From: Actinernus sp. WN-2022
Taxonomy: Eukaryota > Cnidaria > Anthozoa > Actiniaria > Actinernidae
Assembly: GCA_030867875.1 (NCBI GenBank)
Contig: JAOWCC010000411.1
Span: 1-64,000 of the forward strand
DNA: 64,000 nucleotides
Direction: 5' to 3'
Under the pieces are notes generated by a model. That model did not search any database. It was given only the letters and a program-made list of their open reading frames with translations, and was not told the origin of the DNA. Positions 35,811 through 49,263 of the stretch are shown one piece after another. Position 1 is the stretch's first letter. Every line of letters starts with the position of its first letter. The translations under genes and the position numbers were made by a program.

Positions 35811-37819
35811 GCTACCAGGAATCTATTAATTGGCTGGAAAGATGGAATCTCTCCGTTTGAGAATTTTACGGCACATTGAACGTTTTTAATATTAGCTCGC
35901 GATCAGGAATCTACTAATTGGCTGGAAAGATGGAATCTCTCCGTTTGAGAATTTTACGGCCCATTGAACGTTTTTAATATTAGCTTGCGATCAGGAATCT
36001 ACTAATTTGCTGGAAAGATGGAATCTCTCCGTTTGAGAATTTTACGGCACATTGAACGTTTTTAATATTAGCTCGCGATCAGGAATCTATTAATTGGCTG
36101 GAAAGATGGAATCTCTCCGTTTGAGAATTTTATGGCCCATTGAACGTTTTTAATATTAGCTCGCGATCAGGAATCTACTAATTGGCTGGAAAGATGGAAT
36201 CTCTCCGTTTGAGAATTTTACGGCACATTGAACGTTTTTAATATTAGCTCGCGATCAGGAATCTACTAATTTGCTGGAAAGATGGAATCTCTCCGTTTGA
36301 GAATTTTACGGCCCATTGAACGTTTTTAATATTAGCTCGCGATCAGGAATCTATTAATTGGCTGGAAAGATGGAATCTCTCCGTTTGAGAATTTTACGGC
36401 ACATTGAACGTTTTTAATATTAGCTCGCGATCAGGAATCTATCAATTGGCTGGAAAGATGGAATCTCTCCGTTTGAGAATTTTATGGCCCATTGAACGTT
36501 TTTAATATTAGCTCGCGATCAGGAATCTATTAATTGGCTGGAAAGATGGAATCTCTCCGTTTGAGAATTTTACGGCCCATTGAACGTTTTTAATATTAGC
36601 TCGCGGTCAGGAATCTATGAATTTGCTGGAAAGATGGAATCTCTCCGTTTGAGAATTTTACGGCACATTGAACGTTTTTAATATTAGCTCGCGATCAGGA
36701 ATCTATTAATTGGCTGGAAAGATGGAATCTCTCCGTTTGAGAATTTTACGGCCCATTGAACGTTTTTAATATTAGCTCGCGATCAGGAATCTATTAATTG
36801 GCTGGAAAGATGGAATCTCTCCGTTTGAGAATTTTACGGCCCATTGAACGTTTTTAATATTAGCTCGCGATCAGGAATCTATTAATTGGCTGGAAAGATG
36901 GAATCTCTCCGTTTGAGAATTTTACGGCCCATTGAACGTTTTTAATATTAGCTCGCCATCAGGAATCTACTAATTTGCTGGAAAGATGGAATCTCTCCGT
37001 TTGAGAATTTTACGGCACATTGAACGTTTTTAATATTAGCTCGCGATCAGGAATCTACTAATTTGCTGGAAAGATGGAATCTCTCCGTTTGAGAATTTTA
37101 GGGCACATTGAACGTTTTTAATATTAGCTCGCGAACAGGAATCTACTAATTGGCTGGAAAGATGGAATCTGTCCGTTTGAGAATTTTACGGCCCATTGAA
37201 CGTTTTTAATATTAGCTCGCGATCAGGAATCTATTAATTGGCTGGAAAGATGGAATCTCTCCGTTTGAGAATTTTACGGCACATTGAACGTTTTTAATAT
37301 TAGCTCGCGATCAGGAATCTACTAATTGGCTGGAAAGATGGAATCTCTCCGTTTGAGAATTTTACGGCCCATTGAACGTTTTTAATATTAGCTTGCGATC
37401 AGGAATCTACTAATTTGCTGGAAAGATGGAATCTCTCCGTTTGAGAATTTTACGGCACATTGAACGTTTTTAATATTAGCTCGCGATCAGGAATCTATTA
37501 ATTGGCTGGTAAGATGGAATCTCTCCGTTTGAGAATTTTATGGCCCATTGAACGTTTTTAATATTAGCTCGCGATCAGGAATCTACTAATTGGCTGGAAA
37601 GATGGAATCTCTCCGTTTGAGAATTTTACGGCACATTGAACGTTTTTAATATTAGCTCGCGATCAGGAATCTACTAATTTGCTGGAAAGATGGAATCTCT
37701 CCGTTTGAGAATTTTACGGCACATTGAACGTTTTTAATATTAGCTCGCGATCAGGAATCTATTAATTGGCTGGAAAGTTGGAATCTCTCCGTTTGAGAAT
37801 TTTACGGCCCATTGAACGT

Positions 37820-40800
37820 TTTTTAATATTAGCTCGCGATCAGGAATCTATTAATTGGCTGGAAAGATGGAATCTCTCCGTTTGAGAATTTTACGGCCCA
37901 TTGAACGTTTTTAATATTAGCTCGCGATCAGGAATCTATTAATTGGCTGGAAAGATGGAATCTCTCCGTTTGAGAATTTTACGGCCCATTGAACGTTTTT
38001 AATATTAGCTCGCGGTCAGGAATATATGATTTTGCTGGAAAGATGGAATCTCTCCGTTTGAGAATTTTACGGCACATTTAACGTTTTTAATATTAGCTCG
38101 CGATCAGGAATCTATGAATTTGCTGGAAAGATGGAATCTCTCCGTTTGAGAATTTTACGGCACATTGAACGTTTTAATATTAGCTCGCGATCAGGAATCT
38201 ACTAATTTGCTGGAAAGATGGAATCTCTCCGTTTGAGAATTTTACGGCCCATTGAACGTTTTTAATATTAGCTCGCGGTCAGGAATCTATGAATTGTGCT
38301 GGAAAGATGGAATCTCTCCGTTTGAGAATTTTACGGCCCATTGAACGTTTTTAATATTAGCTCGCGATCAGGAATCTATTAATTGGCTGGAAAGATGGAA
38401 TCTCTCCGTTTGAGAATTTTACGGCCCATTGAACGTTTTAATATTAGCTCGCGATCAGGAATCTATAATTGGCTGGAAAGATGGAATCTCTCCGTTTGAG
38501 AATTTTACGGCCCATTGAACGTTTTTAATATTAGCTCACGATCAGGAATCTACTAATTTGCTGGAAAGATGGAATCTCTCCGTTTGAGAATTTTACGGCA
38601 CATTGAACGTTTTTAATATTAGCTCGCGATCAGGAATCTACTAATTTGCTGGAAAGATGGAATCTCTCCGTTTGAGAATTTTACGGCCCATTGAACGTTT
38701 TTAATATTAGCTCGCGGTCAGGAGATCTATGAATTTGCTGGAAAGATGGAATCTCTCCGTTTGAGAATTTTACGGCCCATTGACGGTTTTAATATTAGCT
38801 CGCGATCAGGAATCTACTAATTTGCTGGAAAGATGGAATCTCTCCGTTTGAGAATTTTACGGCACATTGAACGTTTTTAATATTAGCTCGCGATCAGGAA
38901 TCTATTAATTGGCTGGAAAGATGGAATCTCTCCGTTTGAGAATTTTACGGGCACATTGAACGTTTTTAATATTAGCTCGCGATCAGGAATCTATTCAATT
39001 GGCTGGAAAGATGGAATCTCTCCGTTTGAGAATTTTATGGCCCATTGAACGTTTTTAATATTAGCTCGCGATCAGGAATCTATTAATTGGCTGGAAAGAT
39101 GGAATCTCTCCGTTTGAGAATTTTACGGCCCATTGAACGTTTTTAATATTAGCTCGCGGTCAGGAATCTATGAATTTGCTGGAAAGATGGAATCTCTCCG
39201 TTTGAGAATTTTACGGCCCATTGAACGGTTTTAATATTAGCTCGCGATCAGGAATCTACTAATTTGCTGGAAAGATGGAATCTCTCCGTTTGAGAATTTT
39301 ACGGCACATTGAACGTTTTTAATATTAGCTCGCGATCAGGAATCTATTAATTGGCTGGAAAGATGGAATCTCTCCGTTTGAGAATTTTACGGCCCATTGA
39401 ACGTTTTTAATATTAGCTCGCGATCAGGAATCTATTAATTGGCTGGAAAGATGGAATCTCTCCGTTTGAGAATTTTACGGCCCATTGAACGTTTTAATAT
39501 TAGCTCGCGATCAGGAATCTATCAATTGGCTGGAAAGATGGAATCTCTCCGTTTGAGAATTTTACGGCCCATTGAAGTTTTTAATATTAGCTCGCGATCA
39601 GGAATCTACTAATTGGCTGGAAAGATGGAATCTCTCCGTTTGAGAATTTTACGGCACATTGAACGTTTTTAATATTAGCTCGCGATCAGGAATCTACTAA
39701 TTGGCTGGAAAGATGGAATCTCTCCGTTGAGAATTTTACGGCACATTGAACGTTTTTAATATTAGCTCGCGATCAGGAATCTACTAATTGGCTGGAAAGA
39801 TGGAATCTCTCGTTTGAGAATTTTATGGCCATTGAACGTTTTTAATATTAGCTCGCGATCAGGAATCTACTAATTGGCTGGAAAGATGGAATCTCTCCGT
39901 TGAGAATTTTATGGCCCATTGAACGTTTTTAATATTAGCTCGCGATCAGGAATCTATGAATTTGCTGGAAAGATGGAATCTCTCCGTTTGAGAATTTACG
40001 GCCCATTGAACGTTTTAATATTAGCTCGCGATCAGGAATCTACTAATTTGCTGGAAAGATGGAATCTCTCCATTTGAGAATTTTACGGCACATTGAACGT
40101 TTTTAATATTAGCTCGCGATCAGGAATCTATTAATTGGCTGGAAAGATGGAATCTCTCCGTTTGAGAATTTTACGGCCCATTGAACGCGTTTTAATATTA
40201 GCTCGCGATCAGGAATCTACTAATTTGCTGGAAAGATGGAATCTCTCCGTTTGAGAATTTTACGGCACATTGAACGTTTTTAATATTAGCTCGCGATCAG
40301 GAATCTACTAATTTGCTGGAAAGATGGAATCTCTCCGTTTGAGAATTTTACGGCACATTGAACGTTTTAATATTAGCTCGCGAACAGGAATCTACTAATT
40401 GGCTGGAAAGATGGAATCTCTCCGTTTGAGAATTATACGGCCCATTGAACGTTTTTAATATTAGCTCGCGATCAGGAATCTATTAATTGGCTGGAAAGAT
40501 GGAATCTCTCCGTTTGAGAATTTTACGGCACATTGAACGTTTTTAATATTAGCTCGCGATCAGGAATCTACTAATTGGCTGGAAAGATGGAATCTCTCCG
40601 TTTGAGAATTTTACGGCCATTGAACGTTTTAATATTAGCTCGCGATCAGGAATCTACTAATTGTCTGGAAAGATGGAATCTCTCCGTTTGAGAATTTTAC
40701 GGCACATTGAACGTTTTTAATATTAGCTCGCGATCAGGAATCTATTAATTGGCTGGAAAGATGAAATCTCTCCGTTTGAGAATTTTATGGCCCATTGAAC

Positions 40801-42290
40801 GTTTTTAATATTAGCTCGCGATCAGGAATCTACTAATTGGCTGGAAAGATGGAATCTCTCCGTTTGAGAATTTTACGGCACATTGAACGTTTTTAATATT
40901 AGCTCGCGATCAGGAATCTGCTAATTTGCTGAAAGATGGAATCTCTTCCGTTTGAGAATTTTACGGCACATTGAACGTTTTTAATATTAGCTCGCGATCA
41001 GGAATCTATTAATTGGCTGAAGATTGGAATCTCTCCGTTTGAGAATTTTACGGCCCATTGAACGTTTTTAATATTAGCTCGCGATCAGGAATCTATTAAT
41101 TGGCTGGAAAGATGGAATCTCTCCGTTTGAGAATTTTACGGCCCATTGAACGTTTTTAATATTAGCTCGCGATCAGGAATCTATTAATTGGCTGGAAAGA
41201 TGGAATCTCTCCGTTTGAGAATTTTACGGCCCATTGAACGTTTTTAATATTATCTCGCGGTCAGGAATATATGAATTTGCTGGAAAGATGGAATCTCTCC
41301 GTTTGAGAATTTTACGGCACATTGAACGTTTTTAATATTAGCTCGCGATCAGGAATCTATGAATTTGCTGGAAAGATGGGAATCTCTCCGTTTGAGAATT
41401 TTTACGGCCCATTGAACGGTTTTAATATTAGCTCGCGATCAGGAATCTACTAATTTGCTGGAAAGATGGAATCTCTCCGTTTGAGAATTTTACGGCACAT
41501 TGAACGTTTTTAATATTAGCTCGCGATCAGGAATCTATTAATTGGCTGGAAAGATGGAATCTCTCCGTTTGAGAATTTTACGGCCCATTGAACGTTTTTA
41601 ATATTAGCTCGCGATCAGGAATCTATTAATTGGCTGGAAAGATGGAATCTCTCCGTTTGAGAATTTTACGGCCCATTGAACGTTTTTAATATTAGCTCGC
41701 GATCAGGAATCTATCAATTGGCTGGAAAGATGGAATCTCTCCGTTTGAGAATTTTACGGCCCATTGAAGTTTTAATATTAGCTCGCGATCAGGAATCTAC
41801 TAATTGGCTGGAAAGATGGAATCTCTCCGTTTGAGAATTTTACGGCACATTGAACGTTTTTAATATTAGCTCGCGATCAGGAATCTACTAATTGGCTGGA
41901 AAGATGGAATCTCTCCGTTTGAGAATTTTACGGCACATTGAACGTTTTTAATATTAGCTCGCGATCAGGAATCTACTAATTGGCTGGAAAGATGGAATCT
42001 CTCCGTTTGAGAATTTTATGGCCCATTGAACGTTTTTAATATTAGCTCGCGATCAGGAATCTACTAATTGGCTGGAAAGATGGAATCTCTCCGTTTGAGA
42101 ATTTTATGGCCCAGTCGAACGTTTTTAATATTAGCTCGCGATCAGGAATCTAGAATTTGCTGGAAAGATGGAATCTCTCCGTTTGAGAATTTTACGGCCC
42201 ATTGAACGGTTTTAATATTAGCTCGCGATCAGGAATCTACTAATTTGCTGGAAAAGATGGAATCTCTCCGTTTGAGAATTTTACGGGCAC
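37820..42290. other. Indel-rich stretch of the 88-bp array, probable low-quality consensus
   Basis: About thirty monomers here carry single-base indels that are rare elsewhere. Examples: cgttttttaat (37,821), cgttttaat (38,170), gaattgtgctgg (38,292), tctataattgg (38,462), caggagatc (38,720), attgacgg (38,780), acgggcacattg (38,947), ccgttgag (39,726 and 39,898), ctctcgtttg (39,807), tggccattg (39,825), gaacgcgtttt (40,183), gctgaaagatgg (40,929), gatgggaatc (41,375), ccagtcgaac (42,112) and tctagaatttg (42,149). Most are homopolymer changes. Sister monomers 2.2 kb away lack most of them. Confidence 0.8.
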
Positions 42291-43610
42291 ATTGAACGTT
42301 TTTAATATTAGCTCGCGATCAGGAATCTATTAATTGGCTGGAAAGATGGAATCTCTCCGTTTGAGAATTTTACGGCCCATTGAACGGTTTTAATATTAGC
42401 TCGCGATCAGGAATCTACTAATTCGCTGGAAAGATGGAATCTCTCCGTTTGAGAATTTTACGGCACATTGAACGTTTTTAATATTAGCTCGCGATCAGGA
42501 ATCTACTAATTTGCTGGAAAGATGGAATCTCTCCGTTTGAGAATTTTACGGCACATTGAACGTTTTTAATATTAGCTCGCGAACAGGAATCTACTAATTG
42601 GCTGGAAAGATGGAATCTCTCCGTTTGAGAATTATACGGCCCATTGAACGTTTTTAATATTAGCTCGCGATCAGGAATCTATTAATTGGCTGGAAAGATG
42701 GAATCTCTCCGTTTGAGAATTTTACGGCACATTGAACGTTTTTAATATTAGCTCGCGATCAGGAATCTACTAATTGGCTGGAAAGATGGAATCTCTCCGT
42801 TTGAGAATTTTACGGCCCATTGAACGTTTTTAATATTAGCTCGCGATCAGGAATCTACTAATTTTCTGGAAAGATGGAATCTCTCCGTTTGAGAATTTTA
42901 CGGCACATTGAACGTTTTTAATATTAGCTCGCGATCAGGAATCTATTAATTGGCTGGAAAGATGAAATCTCTCCGTTTGAGAATTTTATGGCCCATTGAA
43001 CGTTTTTAATATTAGCTCGCGATCAGGAATCTACTAATTGGCTGGAAAGATGGAATCTCTCCGTTTGAGAATTTTACGGCACATTGAACGTTTTTAATAT
43101 TAGCTCGCGATCAGGAATCTGCTAATTTGCTGGAAAGATGGAATCTCTCCGTTTGAGAATTTTACGGCACATTGAACGTTTTTAATATTAGCTCGCGATC
43201 AGGAATCTATTAATTGGCTGGAAAGTTGGAATCTCTCCGTTTGAGAATTTTACGGCCCATTGAACGTTTTTAATATTAGCTCGCGATCAGGAATCTATTA
43301 ATTGGCTGGAAAGATGGAATCTCTCCGTTTGAGAATTTTACGGCCCATTGAACGTTTTTAATATTGGCTCGCGATCAGGAATCTATTAATTGGCTGGAAA
43401 GATGGAATCTCTCCGTTTGAGAATTTTACGGCCCATTGAACGTTTTTTAATATTATCTCGCGGTCAGGAATATATGAATTTGCTGGAAAGATGGAATCTC
43501 TCCGTTTGAGAATTTTACGGCACATTGAACGTTTTTAATATTAGCTCGCGATCAGGAATCTATGAATTTGCTGGAAAGATGGAATCTCTCCGTTTGAGAA
43601 TTTTACGGCA
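39200..43610. repeat. 25-monomer (2.2-kb) higher-order repeat, two copies
   Basis: Ordered monomer variants at about 39,200-41,410 recur at about 41,410-43,610. The combination gcgaacagg followed by aattatacggccc lies at 40,381 and 42,580 (2,199 bp). The step tattatctcgcgg lies at 41,248 and 43,451 (2,203 bp). The rare gaagttttt/gaagtttt form (c of gaacg lost) is in both copies, near 39,575 and 41,766. Offsets differ from 2,200 only by the local indels. Confidence 0.85.
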
Positions 43611-46509
43611 CATTGAACGTTTTTAATATTAGCTCACGATCAGGAATCTACTAATTTGCTGGAAAGATGGAATCTCTCCGTTTGAGAATTTTACGGCACA
43701 TTGAACGTTTTTAATATTAGCTCGCGATCAGGAATCTACTAATTTGCTGGAAAGATGGAATCTCTCCGTTTGAGAATTTTACGGCCCATTGAACGTTTTT
43801 AATATTAGCTCGCGGTCAGGAATCTATTAATTTGCTGGAAAGATGGAATCTCTCCGTTGAGAATTTTACGGCCCATTGAACGGTTTTAATATTAGCTCGC
43901 GATCAGGAATCTACTAATTTGCTGGAAAGATGGAATCTCTCCGTTTGAGAATTTTACGGCACATTGAACGTTTTTAATATTAGCTCGCGATCAGGAATCT
44001 ATTAATTGGCTGGAAAGATGGAATCTCTCCGTTTGAGAATTTTACGGCACATTGAACGTTTTTAATATTAGCTCGCGATCAGGAATCTATCAATTGGCTG
44101 GAAAGATGGAATCTCTCCGTTTGAGAATTTTATGGCCCATTGAACGTTTTTAATATTAGCTCGCGATCAGGAATCTATTAATTGGCTGGAAAGATGGAAT
44201 CTCTCCGTTTGAGAATTTTACGGCCCATTGAACGTTTTTAATATTAGCTCGCGGTCAGGAATCTATGAATTTGCTGGAAAGATGGAATCTCTCCGTTTGA
44301 GAATTTTACGGCCCATTGAACGGTTTTAATATTAGCTCGCGATCAGGAATCTACTAATTTGCTGGAAAGATCGAATCTCTCCGTTTGAGAATTTTACGGC
44401 ACATTGAATGTTTTTAATATTAGCTCGCGATCAGGAATCTATTAATTGGCTGGAAAGATGGAATCTCTCCGTTTGAGAATTTTACGGCCCATTGAACGTT
44501 TTTAATATTAGCTCGCGATCAGGAATCTATTAATTGGCTGGAAAGATGGAATCTCTCCGTTTGAGAATTTTACGGCCCATTGAACGTTTTTAATATTAGC
44601 TCGCGATCAGGAATCTATTAATTGGCTGGAAAGATGGAATCTCTCCGTTTGAGAATTTTACGGCCCATTGAACGTTTTTAATATTAGCTCGCGGTCAGGA
44701 ATATATGAATTTGCTGGAAAGATGGAATCTCTCCGTTTGAGAATTTTACGGCACATTGAACGTTTTTAATATTAGCTCGCGATCAGGAATCTATGAATTT
44801 GCTGGAAAGATGGAATCTCTCCGTTTGAGAATTTTACGGCACATTGAACGTTTTTAATATTAGCTCACGATTAGGAATCTACTAATTTGCTGGAAAGATG
44901 GAATCTCTCCGTTTGAGAATTTTACGGCACATTGAACGTTTTTAATATTAGCTCGCGATCAGGAATCTACTAATTTGCTGGAAAGATGGAATCTCTCCGT
45001 TTGAGAATTTTACGGCCCATTGAACGTTTTTATTATTAGCTCGCGGTCAGGAATCTATTAATTTGCTGGAAAGATGGAATCTCTCCGTTTGAGAATTTTA
45101 CGGCCCCTTGAACGGTTTTAATATTAGCTCGCGATCAGGAATCTACTAATTTGCTGGAAAGATGGAATCTCTCCGTTTGAGAATTTTACGGCACATTGAA
45201 CGTTTTTAATATTAGCTCGCGATCAGGAATCTATTAATTGGCTGGAAAGATGGAATCTCTCCGTTTGAGAATTTTACGGCACATTGAACGTTTTTAATAT
45301 TAGCTCGCGATCAGGAATCTATCAATTGGCTGGAAAGATGGAATCTCTCCGTTTGAGAATTTTATGGCCCATTGAACGTTTTTAATATTAGCTCGCGATC
45401 AGGAATCTATTAATTGGCTGGAAAGATGGAATCTCTCCGTTTGAGAATTTTACGGCCCATTGAACGTTTTTAATATTAGCTCGCGGTCAGGAATCTATGA
45501 ATTTGCTGGAAAGATGGAATCTCTCCGTTTGAGAATTTTACGGCCCATTGAACGGTTTTAATATTAGCTCGCGATCAGGAATCTACTAATTTGCTGGAAA
45601 GATGGAATCTCTCCGTTTGAGAATTTTACGGCACATTGAACGTTTTTAATATTAGCTCGCGATCAGGAATCTATTAATTGGCTGGAAAGATAGAATCTCT
45701 CCGTTTGAGAATTTTACGGCCCATTGAACGTTTTTAATATTAGCTCGCGATCACGAATCTATTAATTGGCTGGAAAGATGGAATCTCTCCGTTTGAGAAT
45801 TTTACGGCCCATTGAACGTTTTTAATATTAGCTCGCGATCAGGAATCTATTAATTGGCTGGAAAGATGGAATCTCTCCGTTTGAGAATTTTACGGCCCAT
45901 TGAACGTTTTTAATATTAGCTCGCGATCAGGAATCTATTAATTGGCTGGAAAGATGGAATCTCTCCGTTTGAGAATTTTACGGCCCATTGAACGTTTTTA
46001 ATATTAGCTCGCGATCAGGAATCTATCAATTGGCTGGAAAGATGGAATCTCTCCGTTTGAAAATTTTATGGCCCATTGAACGTTTTTAATATTAGCTCGC
46101 GATCAGGAATCTATTAATTGGCTGGAAAGATGGAATCTCTCCGTTTGAGAATTTTACGGCCCATTGAACGTTTTTAATATTAGCTCGCGGTCAGGAATCT
46201 ATGAATTTGCTGGAAAGATGGAATCTCTCCGTTTGAGAATTTTACGGCCCATTGAACGGTTTTAATATTAGCTCGCGATCAGGAATCTACTAATTTGCTG
46301 GAAAGATGGAATCTGTCCGTTTGAGAATTTTACGGCACATTGAACGTTTTTAATATTAGCTCGCGATCAGGAATCTATTAATTGGCTGGAAAGATCGAAT
46401 CTCTCCGTTTGAGAATTTTACGGCCCATTGAACGTTTTTAATATTAGCTCGCGATCAGGAATCCATTAATTGGCTGGAAAGATGGAATCTCTCCGTTTGA
46501 GAATTTTAC

Positions 46510-48370
46510 GGCCCATTGAACGTTTTTAATATTAGCTCGCGATCAGGATCTATTAATTGGCTGGAAAGATGGAATCTCTCCGTTTGAGAATTTTACGGCC
46601 CATTGAACGGTTTTAATATTAGCTCGCGATCAGGAATCTACTAATTTGCTGGAAAGCTGGAATCTCTCCGTTTGAGAATTTTACGGCCCATTGAACGTTT
46701 TTAATATTAGCTCGCGGTCAGGAATCTATTAATTTGCTGGAAAGATGGAATCTCTCCGTTTGAGAATTTTACGGCCCATTGAACGGTTTTAATATTAGCT
46801 CGCGATCAGGAATCTACTAATTTGCTGGAAAGATGGAATCTCTCCGTTTGAGAATTTTACGGCACATTGAACGTTTTTAATATTAGCTCGCGAACAGGAA
46901 TCTACTAATTGGCTGGAAAGATGGAATCTCTCCGTTTGAGAATTATACGGCCCATTGAACGTTTTTAATATTAGCTCGCGATCAGGAATCTATTAATTGG
47001 CTGGAAAGATGGAATCTCTCCGTTTGAGAATTTTACGGCACATTGAACGTTTTTAATATTAGCTCGCGATCAGGAATCTACTAATTGGCTGGAAAGATGG
47101 AATCTCTCCGTTTGAGAATTTTACGGCCCATTGAACGTTTTTAATATTAGCTCGCGATCAGGAATCTACTAATTTTCTGGAAAGATGGAATCTCTCCGTT
47201 TGAGAATTTTACGGCACATTGAACGTTTTTAATATTAGCTCGCGATCAGGAATCTATTAATTGGCTGGAAAGATGAAATCTCTCCGTTTGAGAATTTTAT
47301 GGCCCATTGAACGTTTTTAATATTAGCTCGCGATCAGGAATCTACTAATTGGCTGGAAAGATGGAATCTCTCCGTTTGAGAATTTTACGGCACATTGAAC
47401 GTTTTTAATATTAGCTCGCGATCAGGAATCTGCTAATTTGCTGGAAAGATGGAATCTCTCCGTTTGAGAATTTTACGGCACATTGAACGTTTTTAATATT
47501 AGCTCGCGATCAGGAATCTATTAATTGGCTGGAAAGTTGGAATCTCTCCGTTTGAGAATTTTACGGCCCATTGAACGTTTTTAATATTAGCTCGCGATCA
47601 GGAATCTATTAATTGGCTGGAAAGATGGAATCTCTCCGTTTGAGAATTTTACGGCCCATTGAACGTTTTTAATATTGGCTCGCGATCAGGAATCTATTAA
47701 TTGGCTGGAAAGATGGAATCTCTCCGTTTGAGAATTTTACGGCCCATTGAACGTTTTTAATATTATCTCGCGGTCAGGAATATATGAATTTGCTGGAAAG
47801 ATGGAATCTCTCCGTTTGAGAATTTTACGGCACATTGAACGTTTTTAATATTAGCTCGCGATCAGGAATCTATGAATTTGCTGGAAAGATGGAATCTCTC
47901 CGTTTGAGAATTTTACGGCACATTGAACGTTTTTAATATTAGCTCACGATCAGGAATCTACTAATTTGCTGGAAAGATGGAATCTCTCCGTTTGAGAATT
48001 TTACGGCACATTGAACGTTTTTAATATTAGCTCGCGATCAGGAATCTACTAATTTGCTGGAAAGATGGAATCTCTCCGTTTGAGAATTTTACGGCCCATT
48101 GAACGTTTTTAATATTAGCTCGCGGTCAGGAATCTATTAATTTGCTGGAAAGATGGAATCTCTCCGTTTGAGAATTTTACGGCCCATTGAACGGTTTTAA
48201 TATTAGCTCGCGATCAGGAATCTACTAATTTGCTGGAAAGATGGAATCTCTCCGTTTGAGAATTTTACGGCACATTGAACGTTTTTAATATTAGCTCGCG
48301 ATCAGGAATCTATTAATTGGCTGGAAAGATGGAATCTCTCCGTTTGAGAATTTTACGGCACATTGAACGT
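46510..48370. repeat. Second copy of the 42.2-44.05 kb segment (49-monomer offset)
   Basis: The gcgaacagg/aattatacggccc monomer at 42,580 recurs at 46,891, and atattggctcgcg at 43,361 recurs at 47,672; both offsets are 4,311 bp (49 x 88 minus 1). The tattatctcgcgg and gctcacgatc markers follow in the same order. The match ends near 48,370, where the copy goes into a 10-monomer repeat instead of the tatcaattgg monomer found at 44,090. Confidence 0.83.
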
Positions 48371-49263
48371 TTTTAATATTAGCTCGCGATCAGGAATCTA
48401 TTAATTGGCTGGAAAGTTGGAATCTCTCCGTTTGAGAATTTTACGGCCCATTGAACGTTTTTAATATTAGCTCGCGATCAGGAATCTATTAATTGGCTGG
48501 AAAGATGGAATCTCTCCGTTTGAGAATTTTACGGCCCATTGAACGTTTTTAATATTGGCTCGCGATCAGGAATCTATTAATTGGCTGGAAAGATGGAATC
48601 TCTCCGTTTGAGAATTTTACGGCCCATTGAACGTTTTTAATATTATCTCGCGGTCAGGAATATATGAATTTGCTGGAAAGATGGAATCTCTCCGTTTGAG
48701 AATTTTACGGCACATTGAACGTTTTTAATATTAGCTCGCGATCAGGAATCTATGAATTTGCTGGAAAGATGGAATCTCTCCGTTTGAGAATTTTACGGCA
48801 CATTGAACGTTTTTAATATTAGCTCACGATCAGGAATCTACTAATTTGCTGGAAAGATGGAATCTCTCCGTTTGAGAATTTTACGGCACATTGAACGTTT
48901 TTAATATTAGCTCGCGATCAGGAATCTACTAATTTGCTGGAAAGATGGAATCTCTCCGTTTGAGAATTTTACGGCCCATTGAACGTTTTTAATATTAGCT
49001 CGCGGTCAGGAATCTATTAATTTGCTGGAAAGATGGAATCTCTCCGTTTGAGAATTTTACGGCCCATTGAACGGTTTTAATATTAGCTCGCGATCAGGAA
49101 TCTACTAATTTGCTGGAAAGATGGAATCTCTCCGTTTGAGAATTTTACGGCACATTGAACGTTTTTAATATTAGCTCGCGATCAGGAATCTATTAATTGG
49201 CTGGAAAGATGGAATCTCTCCGTTTGAGAATTTTACGGCACATTGAACGTTTTTAATATTAGC
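47504..49263. repeat. 10-monomer (880-bp) tandem higher-order repeat, two copies
   Basis: All markers recur at exactly 880 bp: aaagttgg at 47,533 and 48,413, atattggctc at 47,672 and 48,552, tattatctcgcgg at 47,761 and 48,641, agctcacg at 47,941 and 48,821. By eye the two copies are nearly identical. Confidence 0.88.
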
